64,000 bases of DNA from Parvicella tangerina (GTDB lineage: Bacteria > Bacteroidota > Bacteroidia > Flavobacteriales_D > Parvicellaceae). The position numbers were made by a program, and so were the translations under genes. Under the pieces are notes generated by a model. It was not told where the DNA came from and made no database searches. It saw only the letters and a list, made by a program, of their open reading frames with translations. Positions 6,486-15,494 of the stretch are shown piece by piece. The stretch's first letter is position 1; the number at the start of each line of letters is the position of its first letter. The DNA lies in the NCBI RefSeq assembly GCF_907165195.1, contig NZ_OU015584.1:1-64000 (forward strand). Direction: 5' to 3'.

Positions 6486-7457
6486 TTACTTTTCAAAGTA
6501 GATAGAGTAACCGTCAGAGAAGTTAGCTTGTCTAACACTCATTCCGTTGATTGTCCACTCTGTAGCAGCATCTTCGTAATCTCCATCTTTTTCTCCTGTA
6601 ACACCAAGACCAGTATTGATTTCTTCAGTAAGGTCTTCTTTGTCCATGTCTAAAAGAGACAAAGCACCATCACAATCGTAGAAATAGTCTAACGTGATAG
6701 AAGAAAGAACATCTCCATTGTAAGAGAAGTATCCTGATACTCTAAGGCCATCGTATTCTTTATCAAAACCAGTTTCATCACCAGTAATAGCAGCCATTTC
6801 TGATTTAGTAGTAGATCCTAATTCAATTGATCCATTTTTAACGTTAGTCAAGAAAAGGTCAGTAAGATCTTTTTTCAAGTTGTAGAAATCACCTACACAA
6901 CCTTCTTCTGATGAACCAATATCACTACCTGAAGCAGGATCGATATAAAGAGAGTATCCATCATCGTAAATGCTGAATGAGATCTCAAGATCACCATAAG
7001 TCCAATCGAAGTAAGTATCACTACTAGATTCAGACTTTCCTAAAAGACCTTCAAGGTATTCCAATACTTCTTTTGAATCTTTTTCTGCAGCTTCTTCTGC
7101 ATCATCATCATAGAAAGTATTACAAGAAACGCTTGCTAATGCTCCATCTTCCATTGTGAAGTTAGCATCAAAGTCATATCCTTTAAACTCTTTATCAAGA
7201 GAGATATAATCGTCATCATCAGAATCGATGTCCATTGCTTTCTTAACATCGTCAGCACTAGAAACATTCATTTCCAGGTCTCCGTTATCGAAAGCGTCCA
7301 TCATTTGCTTAACTAGCGCTTGCCCGTTATCTTTTGATGATTTTTCCTCTTTTTTGTCTTTTTCATCTTTCTCTTCACCACCTCCGCAAGATGTGAATGT
7401 TGCCATACTACCTGCTAGAAGCAATGTAGAAACTGTAAGTAATCTTAACTTTTTCAT
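6486..7457 (-). CDS. Lipoprotein with two related domains, paralogue 1
   Basis: A 323-residue acidic lipoprotein: signal peptide ending TFTSC (Cys24), then a Gly/Glu/Asp/Lys-rich linker. Two domains follow, roughly residues 45-175 and 188-323. Each ends with a similar strand pair: DYFDWTYGDLEISFSIYDDG-like in the first, and EWTINGMSVRQANFSDG in the second. The second domain opens CVGDFYNLKKDLTDLF and aligns by eye with the genes at 8471 and 7601. The family is unknown to me. It probably sits on the periplasmic face or cell surface. It converged on idi across a shared terminator before the IS insertion; that terminator is now 3.1 kb away, so its mRNA may read into the element. Confidence 0.8.
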   Translation of the reverse strand: MKKLRLLTVSTLLLAGSMATFTSCGGGEEKDEKDKKEEKSSKDNGQALVKQMMDAFDNGDLEMNVSSADDVKKAMDIDSDDDDYISLDKEFKGYDFDANFTMEDGALASVSCNTFYDDDAEEAAEKDSKEVLEYLEGLLGKSESSSDTYFDWTYGDLEISFSIYDDGYSLYIDPASGSDIGSSEEGCVGDFYNLKKDLTDLFLTNVKNGSIELGSTTKSEMAAITGDETGFDKEYDGLRVSGYFSYNGDVLSSITLDYFYDCDGALSLLDMDKEDLTEEINTGLGVTGEKDGDYEDAATEWTINGMSVRQANFSDGYSIYFEK

Positions 7458-7600
7458 TTTTATTTGATATTAACTAGTATTTTTTGTGTCCGCACGAAAG
7501 TATTACATTTTTTTGTTTTAATAAAGTTCGTCCTTATAAAATTGGTTGATTGAACGGGAAATAGTTTCAATTTATCCTAAGAATTGATGAATTAATCTGT

Positions 7601-8443
7601 CTAATGGATGAAATGGAATGCAAAACCTTTTTCCATTTCTTCTAATTGTAACTCACCATTGGAATAAGACCAAAATAACATACCATCTTTAACGGTTGAT
7701 TTTGAATTAAATAAGCTATTAAGCCGCTTTTCGATAGATAATGCATCAAGCATTTTTAGCTTTTTACTTACTGAACAATTATAGATCAGTTGAATCTGAC
7801 CTTCTTGACAATTGACGGTGATACCCCCGAATGTTTTTGCATTAAGTGTATCTAATAAAATGCTATTGTTAAGTTTTTGTTGAATCAGCCCTGCCAGATA
7901 ATCTTGTGCAGAATAGAGGTCTCCTACACAATCCGTGTTTCCGGAATTAACAGATTTGGAAATAATCAAGTCAATGCCCTCTTCGGGATAGATTTTCAAT
8001 TGATAACTAATTCCCTGATGTTCCCACTTATTGGTATAAAGCGTAGAATCTTTTGTAGAGGCAGTCAGGAGGTTTGATATGTCCGATTTCAGCGCATTAA
8101 GTTCTTGGATGCTTTTTATCATTCCAGCCGAATCGGTATATGTGGCATATTTGATGGCCTCGAGTTGTCCTTCGTTAAAATAAAAAGTTCGTTTTAGAGA
8201 GACTTGATCAAGTTCAATGGTGTCTTCATGACCTTCTGGTAAGTTAAAGTGTTGCTGAATGTCTTCAAGGCTAATACTGTCCAAACCATTTTCATAAACG
8301 TATTGACAAACCAGTAAGCCATGATCACTTAGGGTTAGCGGAGCTGAAGGTGTTGAATTTGAAGAAGCTGCTTCTTCTTTGTTTTCAGATTGACAGGAGA
8401 ACAGTAGAAAGCTCAGTGGAATTATGAAGATATACTTAATCAT
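7601..8443 (-). CDS. Lipoprotein with two related domains, paralogue 2
   Basis: A 280-residue lipoprotein with signal peptide ending LLFSC (Cys17). The second half starts CVGDLYSAQDYLAGLIQQKL and has the same order of segments as the neighbouring paralogues (GGITVNCQEGQIQLIYNC, a leucine-rich helix, a W-x-Y-x-N-G-x-L strand pair). The N-terminal half again resembles the first domain of the 6486 protein (LKRTFYFNEGQLEAIKYATY and KWEHQGISYQLKIYPEEG). It is more diverged than the other two. It starts 27 bases after the 8471 gene, probably in one operon. No function is known to me. Confidence 0.75.
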   Translation of the reverse strand: MIKYIFIIPLSFLLFSCQSENKEEAASSNSTPSAPLTLSDHGLLVCQYVYENGLDSISLEDIQQHFNLPEGHEDTIELDQVSLKRTFYFNEGQLEAIKYATYTDSAGMIKSIQELNALKSDISNLLTASTKDSTLYTNKWEHQGISYQLKIYPEEGIDLIISKSVNSGNTDCVGDLYSAQDYLAGLIQQKLNNSILLDTLNAKTFGGITVNCQEGQIQLIYNCSVSKKLKMLDALSIEKRLNSLFNSKSTVKDGMLFWSYSNGELQLEEMEKGFAFHFIH

Positions 8444-8470
8444 GGTTATTCCCGCTAAGGTAATTGTTTC

Positions 8471-9034
8471 TTATAAGTTGGCATCAATATAGATACCATA
8501 ACCGTCTTCAAAATTGGTTTTTCGAATCGTCATACCGTTAAAGTTCCAACTCACGCTTTTTGCATCAGAATCATTATCAGTTGCCCCTTTTTCTCCGATA
8601 GCTTTGTTAAGTGCGTTCGTGATAGCTGCTTGATCAACAGGTAACAATTCTAAAGCTTCTTCGCATTGATAGAAACAATCGATCGCAATGGACTTCAAAA
8701 CATCGTCTTCGTAGGTATAGAAAGCCGTTAATTCGATTCCATTATAATCTTTGGTTAACTTGTCTGCATGACCAGTAAGTTCTTTCATCTCCTCTTTGGT
8801 TGTTTTTCCCAGGAGTATTTCCTCTTGTTTTAACGGACCAATAAACAGTTGATTAATATCCTTTTGGAGTTCAACATAATCACCTAAACAGTCATCATAG
8901 GTTAATATTTCTTCATGTTCTTGTTCGCTTTTAGAGGGTTCTTTTTCTTCCTTTTGACTGGTAGTATTGTTGCATGAAGTGAGCACTCCAAATATAGAAG
9001 CGAGCGTTAAGAGTGAAATGATTGAATTCCTCAT
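8471..9034 (-). CDS. Single-domain lipoprotein, paralogue 3
   Basis: A 187-residue lipoprotein: signal peptide ending LTSC, a Lys/Glu-rich linker, then one domain beginning CLGDYVELQKDINQLF. It aligns through its length with the C-terminal domain of the 6486 protein: GKTTKEEMKELTGHADKL against GSTTKSEMAAITGDETGF, IAIDCFYQCEEALELL against ITLDYFYDCDGALSLL, and SWNFNGMTIRKTNFEDG against EWTINGMSVRQANFSDG. A tandem duplication explains the cluster. Conserved cysteines in C-x-G-D and in FYxC may pair. It is the first gene of the pair with 7601. Confidence 0.78.
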   Translation of the reverse strand: MRNSIISLLTLASIFGVLTSCNNTTSQKEEKEPSKSEQEHEEILTYDDCLGDYVELQKDINQLFIGPLKQEEILLGKTTKEEMKELTGHADKLTKDYNGIELTAFYTYEDDVLKSIAIDCFYQCEEALELLPVDQAAITNALNKAIGEKGATDNDSDAKSVSWNFNGMTIRKTNFEDGYGIYIDANL

Positions 9035-9127
9035 GATTATGGTTGTATAACTTTATAACCGTAAAAATAGAGAATTAACCAGATCAGTTTACGAGATACC
9101 TTACTTCTTTACAAGATATTAATTGAA

Positions 9128-11566
9128 TTAGAATAAAATCTTGTACTGCGCAATGGGAAGAAAGCCTGTTTGATATCGCTTTAAAATGGATTCACTGGCT
9201 GGATCATAAACTTGCTGGAATATATTCTTTCGATTTGTTAAGTTTTGAAAATTAATACTCCATTCCTGAGTGATCTTGGCTCCATTCCGTTTATATCCCA
9301 CTTTTAAGTCTGTTCTGAAATAGTCTTTATATTGTTTTGAGTAGGCATTTTCAAAATCGTATACAGCCTCGTTAGCAGCATTACTTGCTTCAAGGTCTAT
9401 TGGAATATAGCGTTGTCCTCCGTTGAGTGTCCACTTAAAGTCAAGGACCAAAGTATTTTTTGCTTTTGCATTTTCTTTTTTGGTGAACAACTGAAACTCT
9501 TTTCCGATCAAAAAGTTAGTTGTGTAATTTCCATTAAAGGCAGTACTTCGTTCAACACCATCACTTCCTTTATAGGTCGACTGATAAAGAGACCCTGTGA
9601 AAAGGTAATAGAAACCTTCATGTAAAAACCGTTCTACGGTAATTTCAATACCATAATTAGCACCTGTTCCCTCATTAACAAGTGTATCTGGAAATACAAG
9701 ATCAAAGTTAGCTCCATAATTTAAGGTGCTATAAAATGAACTGACAATTTCTACAGGTGCGTTGTCGATGAGTTGATAATAGACCTCTGTTTTAATCCTG
9801 GAATGCGGTCCGGTACTTTGATCATACCCCAGTACAAAATGATTACTTCTGATCATTCCCAATTCCCTGTTTGGAATAACTGCATTGCCGTTATCATCGA
9901 GAATTGTATTCCCTTCATCATCAGAAATTTGCCTAAAAAACAAACGGCTGGGTGGTAGTTGGTTGTGCATTCCATAAGCCACAGATAGTGATGCTTTTTT
10001 CGCGACTTGATATTTAAATCCAACTCTCGGTTCAATAGCAAATGTATTGTTGAGGAAGAAGTATTGACCGTGGATGCCTGTGTTTAAAGTTGCTTTTTCA
10101 TTGATTCTAAACTGCCATTGTGCAAAGGGTTGGACAAAGTAAGTAGCACCATTATTATTGGTAATGTTGTACCAATAGGGTGAAGTGATCAACGTGTCAA
10201 AAGTGGGTGGAATAAGAAAGGTGTCGGGTCTGATGTGAACACTATCTTTCAGGTTGTAATACCTTCTTTGGCTGTAGATACCTGTTTTAAGGAGGTGCCT
10301 AGCGTTAAGTTTGTTTTGATAAACAAGATTGAGAGACTGTTTACCCTCCAGTGAGGTGTTTCGATAAAATGGATGATACGCTCCTGTTGAGCTATTAAGG
10401 GTGTCATTACTAATTTCATTAAAAGTACCATCAATTGAGAAACTTGTTTTAATGAATGAACTTTTATTTAATCGAAAGGTATTAGAAATCCCTGCTGCTC
10501 CAATATTTGAAGTGAAAATGAGGTCTTCACCATTATCTGCATAAAGGTTGGGGTCTTCATTTTCACTATCCAGAAACTTAACGGCAGATAAACCTCCGAT
10601 TCCCCAAACTGTAAACTTACCTTTCTTATTGGGCAAATTAATTTTAAAAGATAAATCTTGGTAGTCTGGAACAGAAGTTCCTGTTCCAAAATTAATTCCC
10701 ATCAACTGAAAGACTTGTAACGTTGAATATCGGTAACTGATTAAATACGAAGAGAACTTTTCTTTACTAATTGGTCCTTCAGCCATAAACTCTAAGCCAT
10801 TAAAACCTAATTGCCCTAGGAATTCATGCTTTTGGTTGTTTCCAGACCGCATCTTGAGATCAAATACACCTGCGAGCGCATTTCCGTATTCGGCAGGAAA
10901 AGCACCGGTCATAAAATCGCTGTTATCTAGGACGTTGTTGTTTAGAATACTAACAGGACCCCCGGTAGTTCCATTTAAGGCAAAGTGATTGGGGTTGGGA
11001 ATATCAATATCTTCAAATCGAAAGAGAACGCCAGTAGGACTATTTCCTCTGATAATGATATCGTTTCTGCTGTCGTCAGCGCCTTGAACGCCAGCAAAGT
11101 TTTGTGCCATTCTAGCAACATCATTCAAGCTACCAGCATATCGCATACTTTCCTCAATTGAAAATGTTCGTGCGCTGACGGTAGTCATTTCGTTTTGCGC
11201 TTTTTCCTTTTTGTTTTCTGCAGCAACAATAACTTCGTCCATCACGATACTTTCCCTGAGCTCTATATTCAGAATGAGCTCTTTTCCAGAAGAAAGTTCT
11301 ACATTGGAAATACTTTTTGGTTCGTAGCCCACGTATGATATGGTAAGGTCCACCCTACCTACTGGAATATCCTTTATGGTAAAATTTCCATTAACATCTG
11401 TTGCTGCTCCTATCGTGTTTTCGAGATTAGTTACCAATATGTTTGCACCAATCAATGGGGTTTTAGTATCCATATCAATGATTGTTCCTCTTATGTTTTG
11501 CGTGATCTGTGCAGACAAAGGCAGAATAGTGAACAAAATCAATAGGAATGCGATGAGGTGTTTCAT
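9128..11566 (-). CDS. TonB-dependent receptor with carboxypeptidase-regulatory-like domain
   Basis: An 812-residue outer-membrane transporter. A signal peptide ends at LSAQ (about residue 19), followed by a CarboxypepD_reg-like domain (about 22-110: IRGTIIDMDTKTPLIGANI, FTIKDIPVGRVDLTISYVGY). The plug domain has RNDIIIRGNSPTGVLFRFE and PAEYGNALAGVFDLKMRSG; the rest is beta-barrel ending in aromatic LF. No SusD partner is adjacent, so it is not a standard glycan-uptake SusCD pair; such receptors often serve peptides, metals or proteins, and the substrate here cannot be told. The only close same-strand neighbour is the LytTR regulator 130 bases upstream, which might control it. Confidence 0.9.
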   Translation of the reverse strand: MKHLIAFLLILFTILPLSAQITQNIRGTIIDMDTKTPLIGANILVTNLENTIGAATDVNGNFTIKDIPVGRVDLTISYVGYEPKSISNVELSSGKELILNIELRESIVMDEVIVAAENKKEKAQNEMTTVSARTFSIEESMRYAGSLNDVARMAQNFAGVQGADDSRNDIIIRGNSPTGVLFRFEDIDIPNPNHFALNGTTGGPVSILNNNVLDNSDFMTGAFPAEYGNALAGVFDLKMRSGNNQKHEFLGQLGFNGLEFMAEGPISKEKFSSYLISYRYSTLQVFQLMGINFGTGTSVPDYQDLSFKINLPNKKGKFTVWGIGGLSAVKFLDSENEDPNLYADNGEDLIFTSNIGAAGISNTFRLNKSSFIKTSFSIDGTFNEISNDTLNSSTGAYHPFYRNTSLEGKQSLNLVYQNKLNARHLLKTGIYSQRRYYNLKDSVHIRPDTFLIPPTFDTLITSPYWYNITNNNGATYFVQPFAQWQFRINEKATLNTGIHGQYFFLNNTFAIEPRVGFKYQVAKKASLSVAYGMHNQLPPSRLFFRQISDDEGNTILDDNGNAVIPNRELGMIRSNHFVLGYDQSTGPHSRIKTEVYYQLIDNAPVEIVSSFYSTLNYGANFDLVFPDTLVNEGTGANYGIEITVERFLHEGFYYLFTGSLYQSTYKGSDGVERSTAFNGNYTTNFLIGKEFQLFTKKENAKAKNTLVLDFKWTLNGGQRYIPIDLEASNAANEAVYDFENAYSKQYKDYFRTDLKVGYKRNGAKITQEWSINFQNLTNRKNIFQQVYDPASESILKRYQTGFLPIAQYKILF

Positions 11567-11696
11567 GTTTCAGCGTTTTCTCGACACAAAGAAAAAAAGG
11601 TTTTTGATGGGGTTATGAGGTTTTGGTAGGAATGGTGTGGTTTTGTGATGTTTGACAAACATGATTTTTCCAGAATCAACCTTTTTATTCGTTGCA

Positions 11697-12563
11697 TCAT
11701 TTATAGTAAGCGTCAAAAGTGGTGATATTTGATCGAGACACTGGAATAGTTTTTTCATCAAATCCGAGTAAGTGCAATTGATAACCCTGAGCATTTCCTG
11801 TAACCTTACCAACCTTACTGAGGTTGACAATAAAACTGCGATGTGTTTTCAAAATAGCGTCTGCAGGGAGTGTATTAACAAACGATGCAAGGGCAGATCG
11901 AAATGTTACTTTCTTAATTTGCTCATTTTCGAGATAGTAGATATCACAATAATTCCCTATACTTTCTATAAATAGGAGATTACTGAGTTTTAGGTCAATG
12001 GATTCATACTTTCCGCTACCCGTGAGTTGATAGGTCGTTTCTCCAATGGAGTTTGACTTTTTATGAATATGCTCATTAACTGCAAGAGCGCTTTCTATAT
12101 TTTTATTCTGATGAAAATATAGGTAAAAAGTAACAACAACGATCATAGGAATTACACCCACAATGAATGTAGCTAGTATTACCTTCAAAAGGGTAACAAT
12201 ATTAAAGCTACTATTCGGGTAGAAAACTTCTCTACCAATAAAAAAGTTTGCAATAGCGATGGAAAGTAGTATAATGAATAACATTAAGATCTCTTTGCCA
12301 ACGGTCCATGATGAAGTATTAAATGCTTTGGGAAAGATCCTCGTCAAAATATTGGTGTACGTAAAGGAAACACCAAAGGTTATTGCGGCAAATAATATTG
12401 AATCAAGAAAGCTGTAGGAAACATTTTCGCTAAAAAATAGGCTTGGCTTAAATACATACAAGATGAAAAATACGACCAGCGCAACTGTCACGTTTATGAT
12501 TGTCGATTTGCGGTAGCCTTCTTCAATAATAGAAGGATAAGGTTTGTATAAATAACTTAACAC
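11697..12563 (-). CDS. Membrane-anchored LytTR transcriptional regulator
   Basis: A 288-residue protein with four predicted membrane helices in its first half (about residues 22-41, 52-74, 90-110 and 120-150) and a LytTR DNA-binding domain at about 190-288 (LLFIESIGNYCDIYYLENEQ, LPADAILKTHRSFIVNLSKV). There is no receiver domain, so a membrane signal rather than phosphorylation probably controls it. The start is GTG at 12563, as no ATG precedes the first helix. It lies upstream of the TonB receptor on the same strand and divergent to gpsA with 46 bases between. Regulation of the receptor gene is plausible but is inference. Confidence 0.85.
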   Translation of the reverse strand: MLSYLYKPYPSIIEEGYRKSTIINVTVALVVFFILYVFKPSLFFSENVSYSFLDSILFAAITFGVSFTYTNILTRIFPKAFNTSSWTVGKEILMLFIILLSIAIANFFIGREVFYPNSSFNIVTLLKVILATFIVGVIPMIVVVTFYLYFHQNKNIESALAVNEHIHKKSNSIGETTYQLTGSGKYESIDLKLSNLLFIESIGNYCDIYYLENEQIKKVTFRSALASFVNTLPADAILKTHRSFIVNLSKVGKVTGNAQGYQLHLLGFDEKTIPVSRSNITTFDAYYK

Positions 12564-12609
12564 AATGCAAAATTAAGAATATTGTACATTAGCTTTATAT
12601 TTAAAGATT

Positions 12610-13587
12610 ATGAAAGTAGGAATTCTTGGAGGTGGTTCATGGGCAACTGCAATAGCAAAAATATTAACGGATAATGGAGCAAAGATCAACTGGTGGGTTA
12701 GAAGTGTAGAACAAGCTGATCATATCAAGGAACATAAACATAACCCTAGATACTTAAGGTCGGTTGAGTTTTTGGATGGTGAACTAGAACTTTATACAGA
12801 CTTAGATAAGTTTCTGGAATGTACAGAAGTGATAATAGTTGCCACTCCGTCCGCATTTATTCACTCCGTATTGGCTGCTAAGAGCCTGAGTGATAAAAAA
12901 ATTGTTTCGGCAGTAAAGGGAATTATTCCAGAATACAATCTGATTCCGGCCCATTATTTTTCTGAATACCATAAAATCCCAATGAATGACATTGCCATTA
13001 TTAGTGGTCCTTGTCATGCAGAGGAAGTAGCTATGGAAAAGCTGTCTTATTTAACGATTGCAAGTGAGGACTCTGCTCTGTCCAAATTAGTTGCAGATAA
13101 AATGGATGGACGATATATTCGTTGTAGTGTCTCAGAAGACCTGGTTGGTACAGAAATTTCTGCTGTGTTGAAGAATGTTTATGCTTTAGCATGTGGTATC
13201 GCTCACGGCTTGGGTTATGGAGATAATTATATGGCGGTGCTGGTGAGTAATGCTATACAGGAAATAGAGCAGTTTATTGATCACGCCTATCCGCTACATA
13301 GAGATGTTAAGCAATCTGCTTATTTGGGAGATTTATTGGTAACCGCATATTCCTTGCACAGTAGAAACAGACGCTTTGGGAACCTTTTGGGAAAAGGATA
13401 TTCCTTGAATACGGTTAAACAAGAAATGAATATGGTAGCAGAAGGTTATTATGCTGCGGCATGCATAAATGAATTAGCGGCTCAACATAATGTTGAGTTG
13501 ACAATCGCAAATACGGTTTATGAAATTTTGTATAAGCAAGTTAACCCAAGATCAGCATTTATAGATTTGAGTAAAAAACTGTACTAA
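12610..13587 (+). CDS. gpsA: NAD(P)H-dependent glycerol-3-phosphate dehydrogenase
   Basis: Makes sn-glycerol 3-phosphate from dihydroxyacetone phosphate for phospholipid synthesis. The 325-residue protein has the N-terminal dinucleotide-binding motif GILGGGSWATA (4-14), the segment SGPCHAEEV typical of GpsA, the catalytic lysine region in AVLKNVYALACGI (about 191-203) and the substrate-binding HSRNRRFGNLLGKG late in the protein. Length and motif order are normal. It is a single gene, divergent from the LytTR gene; the next gene downstream is convergent, 153 bases away. Confidence 0.95.
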   Translation: MKVGILGGGSWATAIAKILTDNGAKINWWVRSVEQADHIKEHKHNPRYLRSVEFLDGELELYTDLDKFLECTEVIIVATPSAFIHSVLAAKSLSDKKIVSAVKGIIPEYNLIPAHYFSEYHKIPMNDIAIISGPCHAEEVAMEKLSYLTIASEDSALSKLVADKMDGRYIRCSVSEDLVGTEISAVLKNVYALACGIAHGLGYGDNYMAVLVSNAIQEIEQFIDHAYPLHRDVKQSAYLGDLLVTAYSLHSRNRRFGNLLGKGYSLNTVKQEMNMVAEGYYAAACINELAAQHNVELTIANTVYEILYKQVNPRSAFIDLSKKLY

Positions 13588-13740
13588 AATTAGGTTTTTA
13601 CTTGATGACTCATTTTAAGTCTCTGAAAATCAAAGGAAAACAAAAAACTTTAGCAAACACACCTATAAACTAACATCATGAAGTTTTAGGGGTACAACAC
13701 TGCTGAGAGCAAAAAATTGCTTAAATCGTTTAAAAAAGGC

Positions 13741-14568
13741 TTATTTGTTCCTAAATTTCTTAATGAACGTGATTAAGCCATTTGGCAACACCTTATTGGC
13801 AAAATTGACCGTTTTATTATAACGCGTCATCGACTTGCTGTCGATACCTTTTCGTTCGGCAAAAGTTGTCGTCACTCTGCCGCGATCTTTTCCTTGAACT
13901 TCGTTTTCAGGACGAGTTTCTGTATAGTAATATAATGCAAGTGATTTTCTGCTCCTATCTTCAGGGCATGTCAATGGGTCAGGATGACCGTGCCACGAAT
14001 CTCCTGTTGTAGAGAACATCGCCATACGATTAAAGATGGGAAGTATTTTAACCGCTGATTTGCTCATGTCTTTTTCCCAAAGTTCAAAATGGCCACCATA
14101 CGATTCTTCCCAATCTTTGTTCAAGTAAATCAGGAGGTTCAATCTTCTATGAAGATCTAGCTTACGGTGCTTATGAAAGTCAACATGGATTTTTAAGAAT
14201 CCTCCTGGCTTAATTTGATGAAAGCCTCCTCCTTCGAAATGAGGATCAGCAAGTAACGGCTCTTTTATGCCAGTCAACTTATTCAGGAAGTCTCTGAACT
14301 CCTGAGAGTTTAAATATTCAACCAGCTTTTTGGTGTTTGGTCCGAACAGTTCATCTCCCTTTGTTGCATGCTTGTCTTCGTTCGGGTTTTTATAATAGAT
14401 CTGATCTGGTTTTTTGTCCAGATCGGGAAACTCATCCAATACTTTATTCAATAGATCCTCATCTATAAAATCATCTATTGAACCATGAGGAAAAGGTTTT
14501 GCATTTTGATAATCATCAGCATACTTTGCCAAAAGATCGTCTAAACTTCCATGTTTCTTGTTTAACAT
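13741..14568 (-). CDS. 2-oxoglutarate/Fe(II)-dependent oxygenase, prolyl-hydroxylase-like
   Basis: A 275-residue protein with the P4Hc-type double-stranded beta-helix. The metal triad is visible: HVDFH (His and Asp, about residues 128-131) and the distal His in DSWHGHPDPL (about 194), with the 2-oxoglutarate-binding Arg in DRSRKSLALYYY. FELWEKD and RLNLLIYLNKDW are typical of the family members found in surface-polysaccharide and small-molecule clusters. No signal peptide, so it acts in the cytoplasm. It follows a class I methyltransferase by 6 bases and is last in the mnmG cluster. The substrate is unknown; protein, sugar or lipid-linked targets are possible. Confidence 0.85.
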   Translation of the reverse strand: MLNKKHGSLDDLLAKYADDYQNAKPFPHGSIDDFIDEDLLNKVLDEFPDLDKKPDQIYYKNPNEDKHATKGDELFGPNTKKLVEYLNSQEFRDFLNKLTGIKEPLLADPHFEGGGFHQIKPGGFLKIHVDFHKHRKLDLHRRLNLLIYLNKDWEESYGGHFELWEKDMSKSAVKILPIFNRMAMFSTTGDSWHGHPDPLTCPEDRSRKSLALYYYTETRPENEVQGKDRGRVTTTFAERKGIDSKSMTRYNKTVNFANKVLPNGLITFIKKFRNK

Positions 14569-14574
14569 AATTAA

Positions 14575-15474
14575 TTATTTCTTAGCTTTTTTAATAACGT
14601 AAATCTGACTGGAGTAGGTTCCGTTTTTTGCCTTGAGGTTAGAGATTAGGCCAAACCAAAATCCTTTCACCAAATTTACAAAACTAAATTCAGAATTACC
14701 TGATTTATACTTCTCACTTTCCAAACTGATCCAGAAAGCATCGAACTTCATTGGAATCATCTCTACAACTTCAAAACCCTCCTTTTCAAACAGTAACTTG
14801 ATGTCTGAAGGTGTAAAGTGATAGAGGTGAATGGGTAAGTCGTATGCTGACCAAAATTCTTTGTATTTTTTTGCGTCCGGTGAGCTGCAATTTGGAACTG
14901 CGATAAACAGTGTTCCGTCATCCGTAAGAATGCGCCTAAACTGTCGGATATCTTCCTTTAAATTGTAAAGATGCTCCAAAACGTGCCACAAGGTAATTGT
15001 ATCATAAGAACCATCAGGAATCGTATGAACTTCGTCTGGAGTACGCATCTCGATGTTAGATTTGTTAATGGCTAGTTGACGAGCGCTATCATCCGGTTCA
15101 ACTCCTTTTACCTTCCACCCTTTTTCCTTGACGTAATTCAAAAAGACACCCGATCCTGCACCAAAATCTAATAATGATTTGTTGCTGGAATAGCGATTAA
15201 TGAGTTTAAACTTTTGGGACAACGTTCTTTTGCGTACAACATGAAATAAGAAGTTGACGAGTCCTTTTTTAGTTTCCGTATGAGATATGTAGTTTTCGGT
15301 GTTGTAGTACGCTCCTATCTCATCTTCGCTTGGTAGAGGATTGGTAAACCGAAACCCACAAGAGGCACATTGCTCTATGGTAAAAGGCGTGTTGTTTATC
15401 CTGAAGTTTTTAGACTGCAGGAAGTGTTTGATTTCTTCCCCTTCACATATCGGGCATGCTTTAATTTGAATCAT
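14575..15474 (-). CDS. Class I SAM-dependent methyltransferase with N-terminal zinc-binding segment
   Basis: A 299-residue protein. An N-terminal CPIC (8-11) and CASCGF (about 36-41) form a probable zinc site, as in sugar C-methyltransferases and related enzymes. The Rossmann motif I is LLDFGAGSGVFLNYV, the acidic loop is VKGVEPDD, and LWHVLEHLYN is the motif shared by Methyltransf_23-type enzymes. It lies 34 bases after mnmG and just before the 2OG oxygenase. The pair may modify one small molecule or a surface glycan, but no glycosyltransferase is nearby to support this. It is not a GidB (RsmG) protein, despite lying next to mnmG. Confidence 0.85.
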   Translation of the reverse strand: MIQIKACPICEGEEIKHFLQSKNFRINNTPFTIEQCASCGFRFTNPLPSEDEIGAYYNTENYISHTETKKGLVNFLFHVVRKRTLSQKFKLINRYSSNKSLLDFGAGSGVFLNYVKEKGWKVKGVEPDDSARQLAINKSNIEMRTPDEVHTIPDGSYDTITLWHVLEHLYNLKEDIRQFRRILTDDGTLFIAVPNCSSPDAKKYKEFWSAYDLPIHLYHFTPSDIKLLFEKEGFEVVEMIPMKFDAFWISLESEKYKSGNSEFSFVNLVKGFWFGLISNLKAKNGTYSSQIYVIKKAKK

Positions 15475-15494
15475 AATTACTTCCTTTTTGAAAA

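Noticed and set aside
11570-11830. Minus-strand open frame of 86 codons between the receptor and LytTR genes
   Set aside because: It overlaps the LytTR gene 3' end in another frame, lacks a convincing start, and its translation does not look like a protein domain.
14575-15474. RsmG (GidB) because it lies next to mnmG
   Set aside because: The N-terminal zinc-type cysteines and Methyltransf_23-like motifs do not fit RsmG, and length is longer than RsmG.
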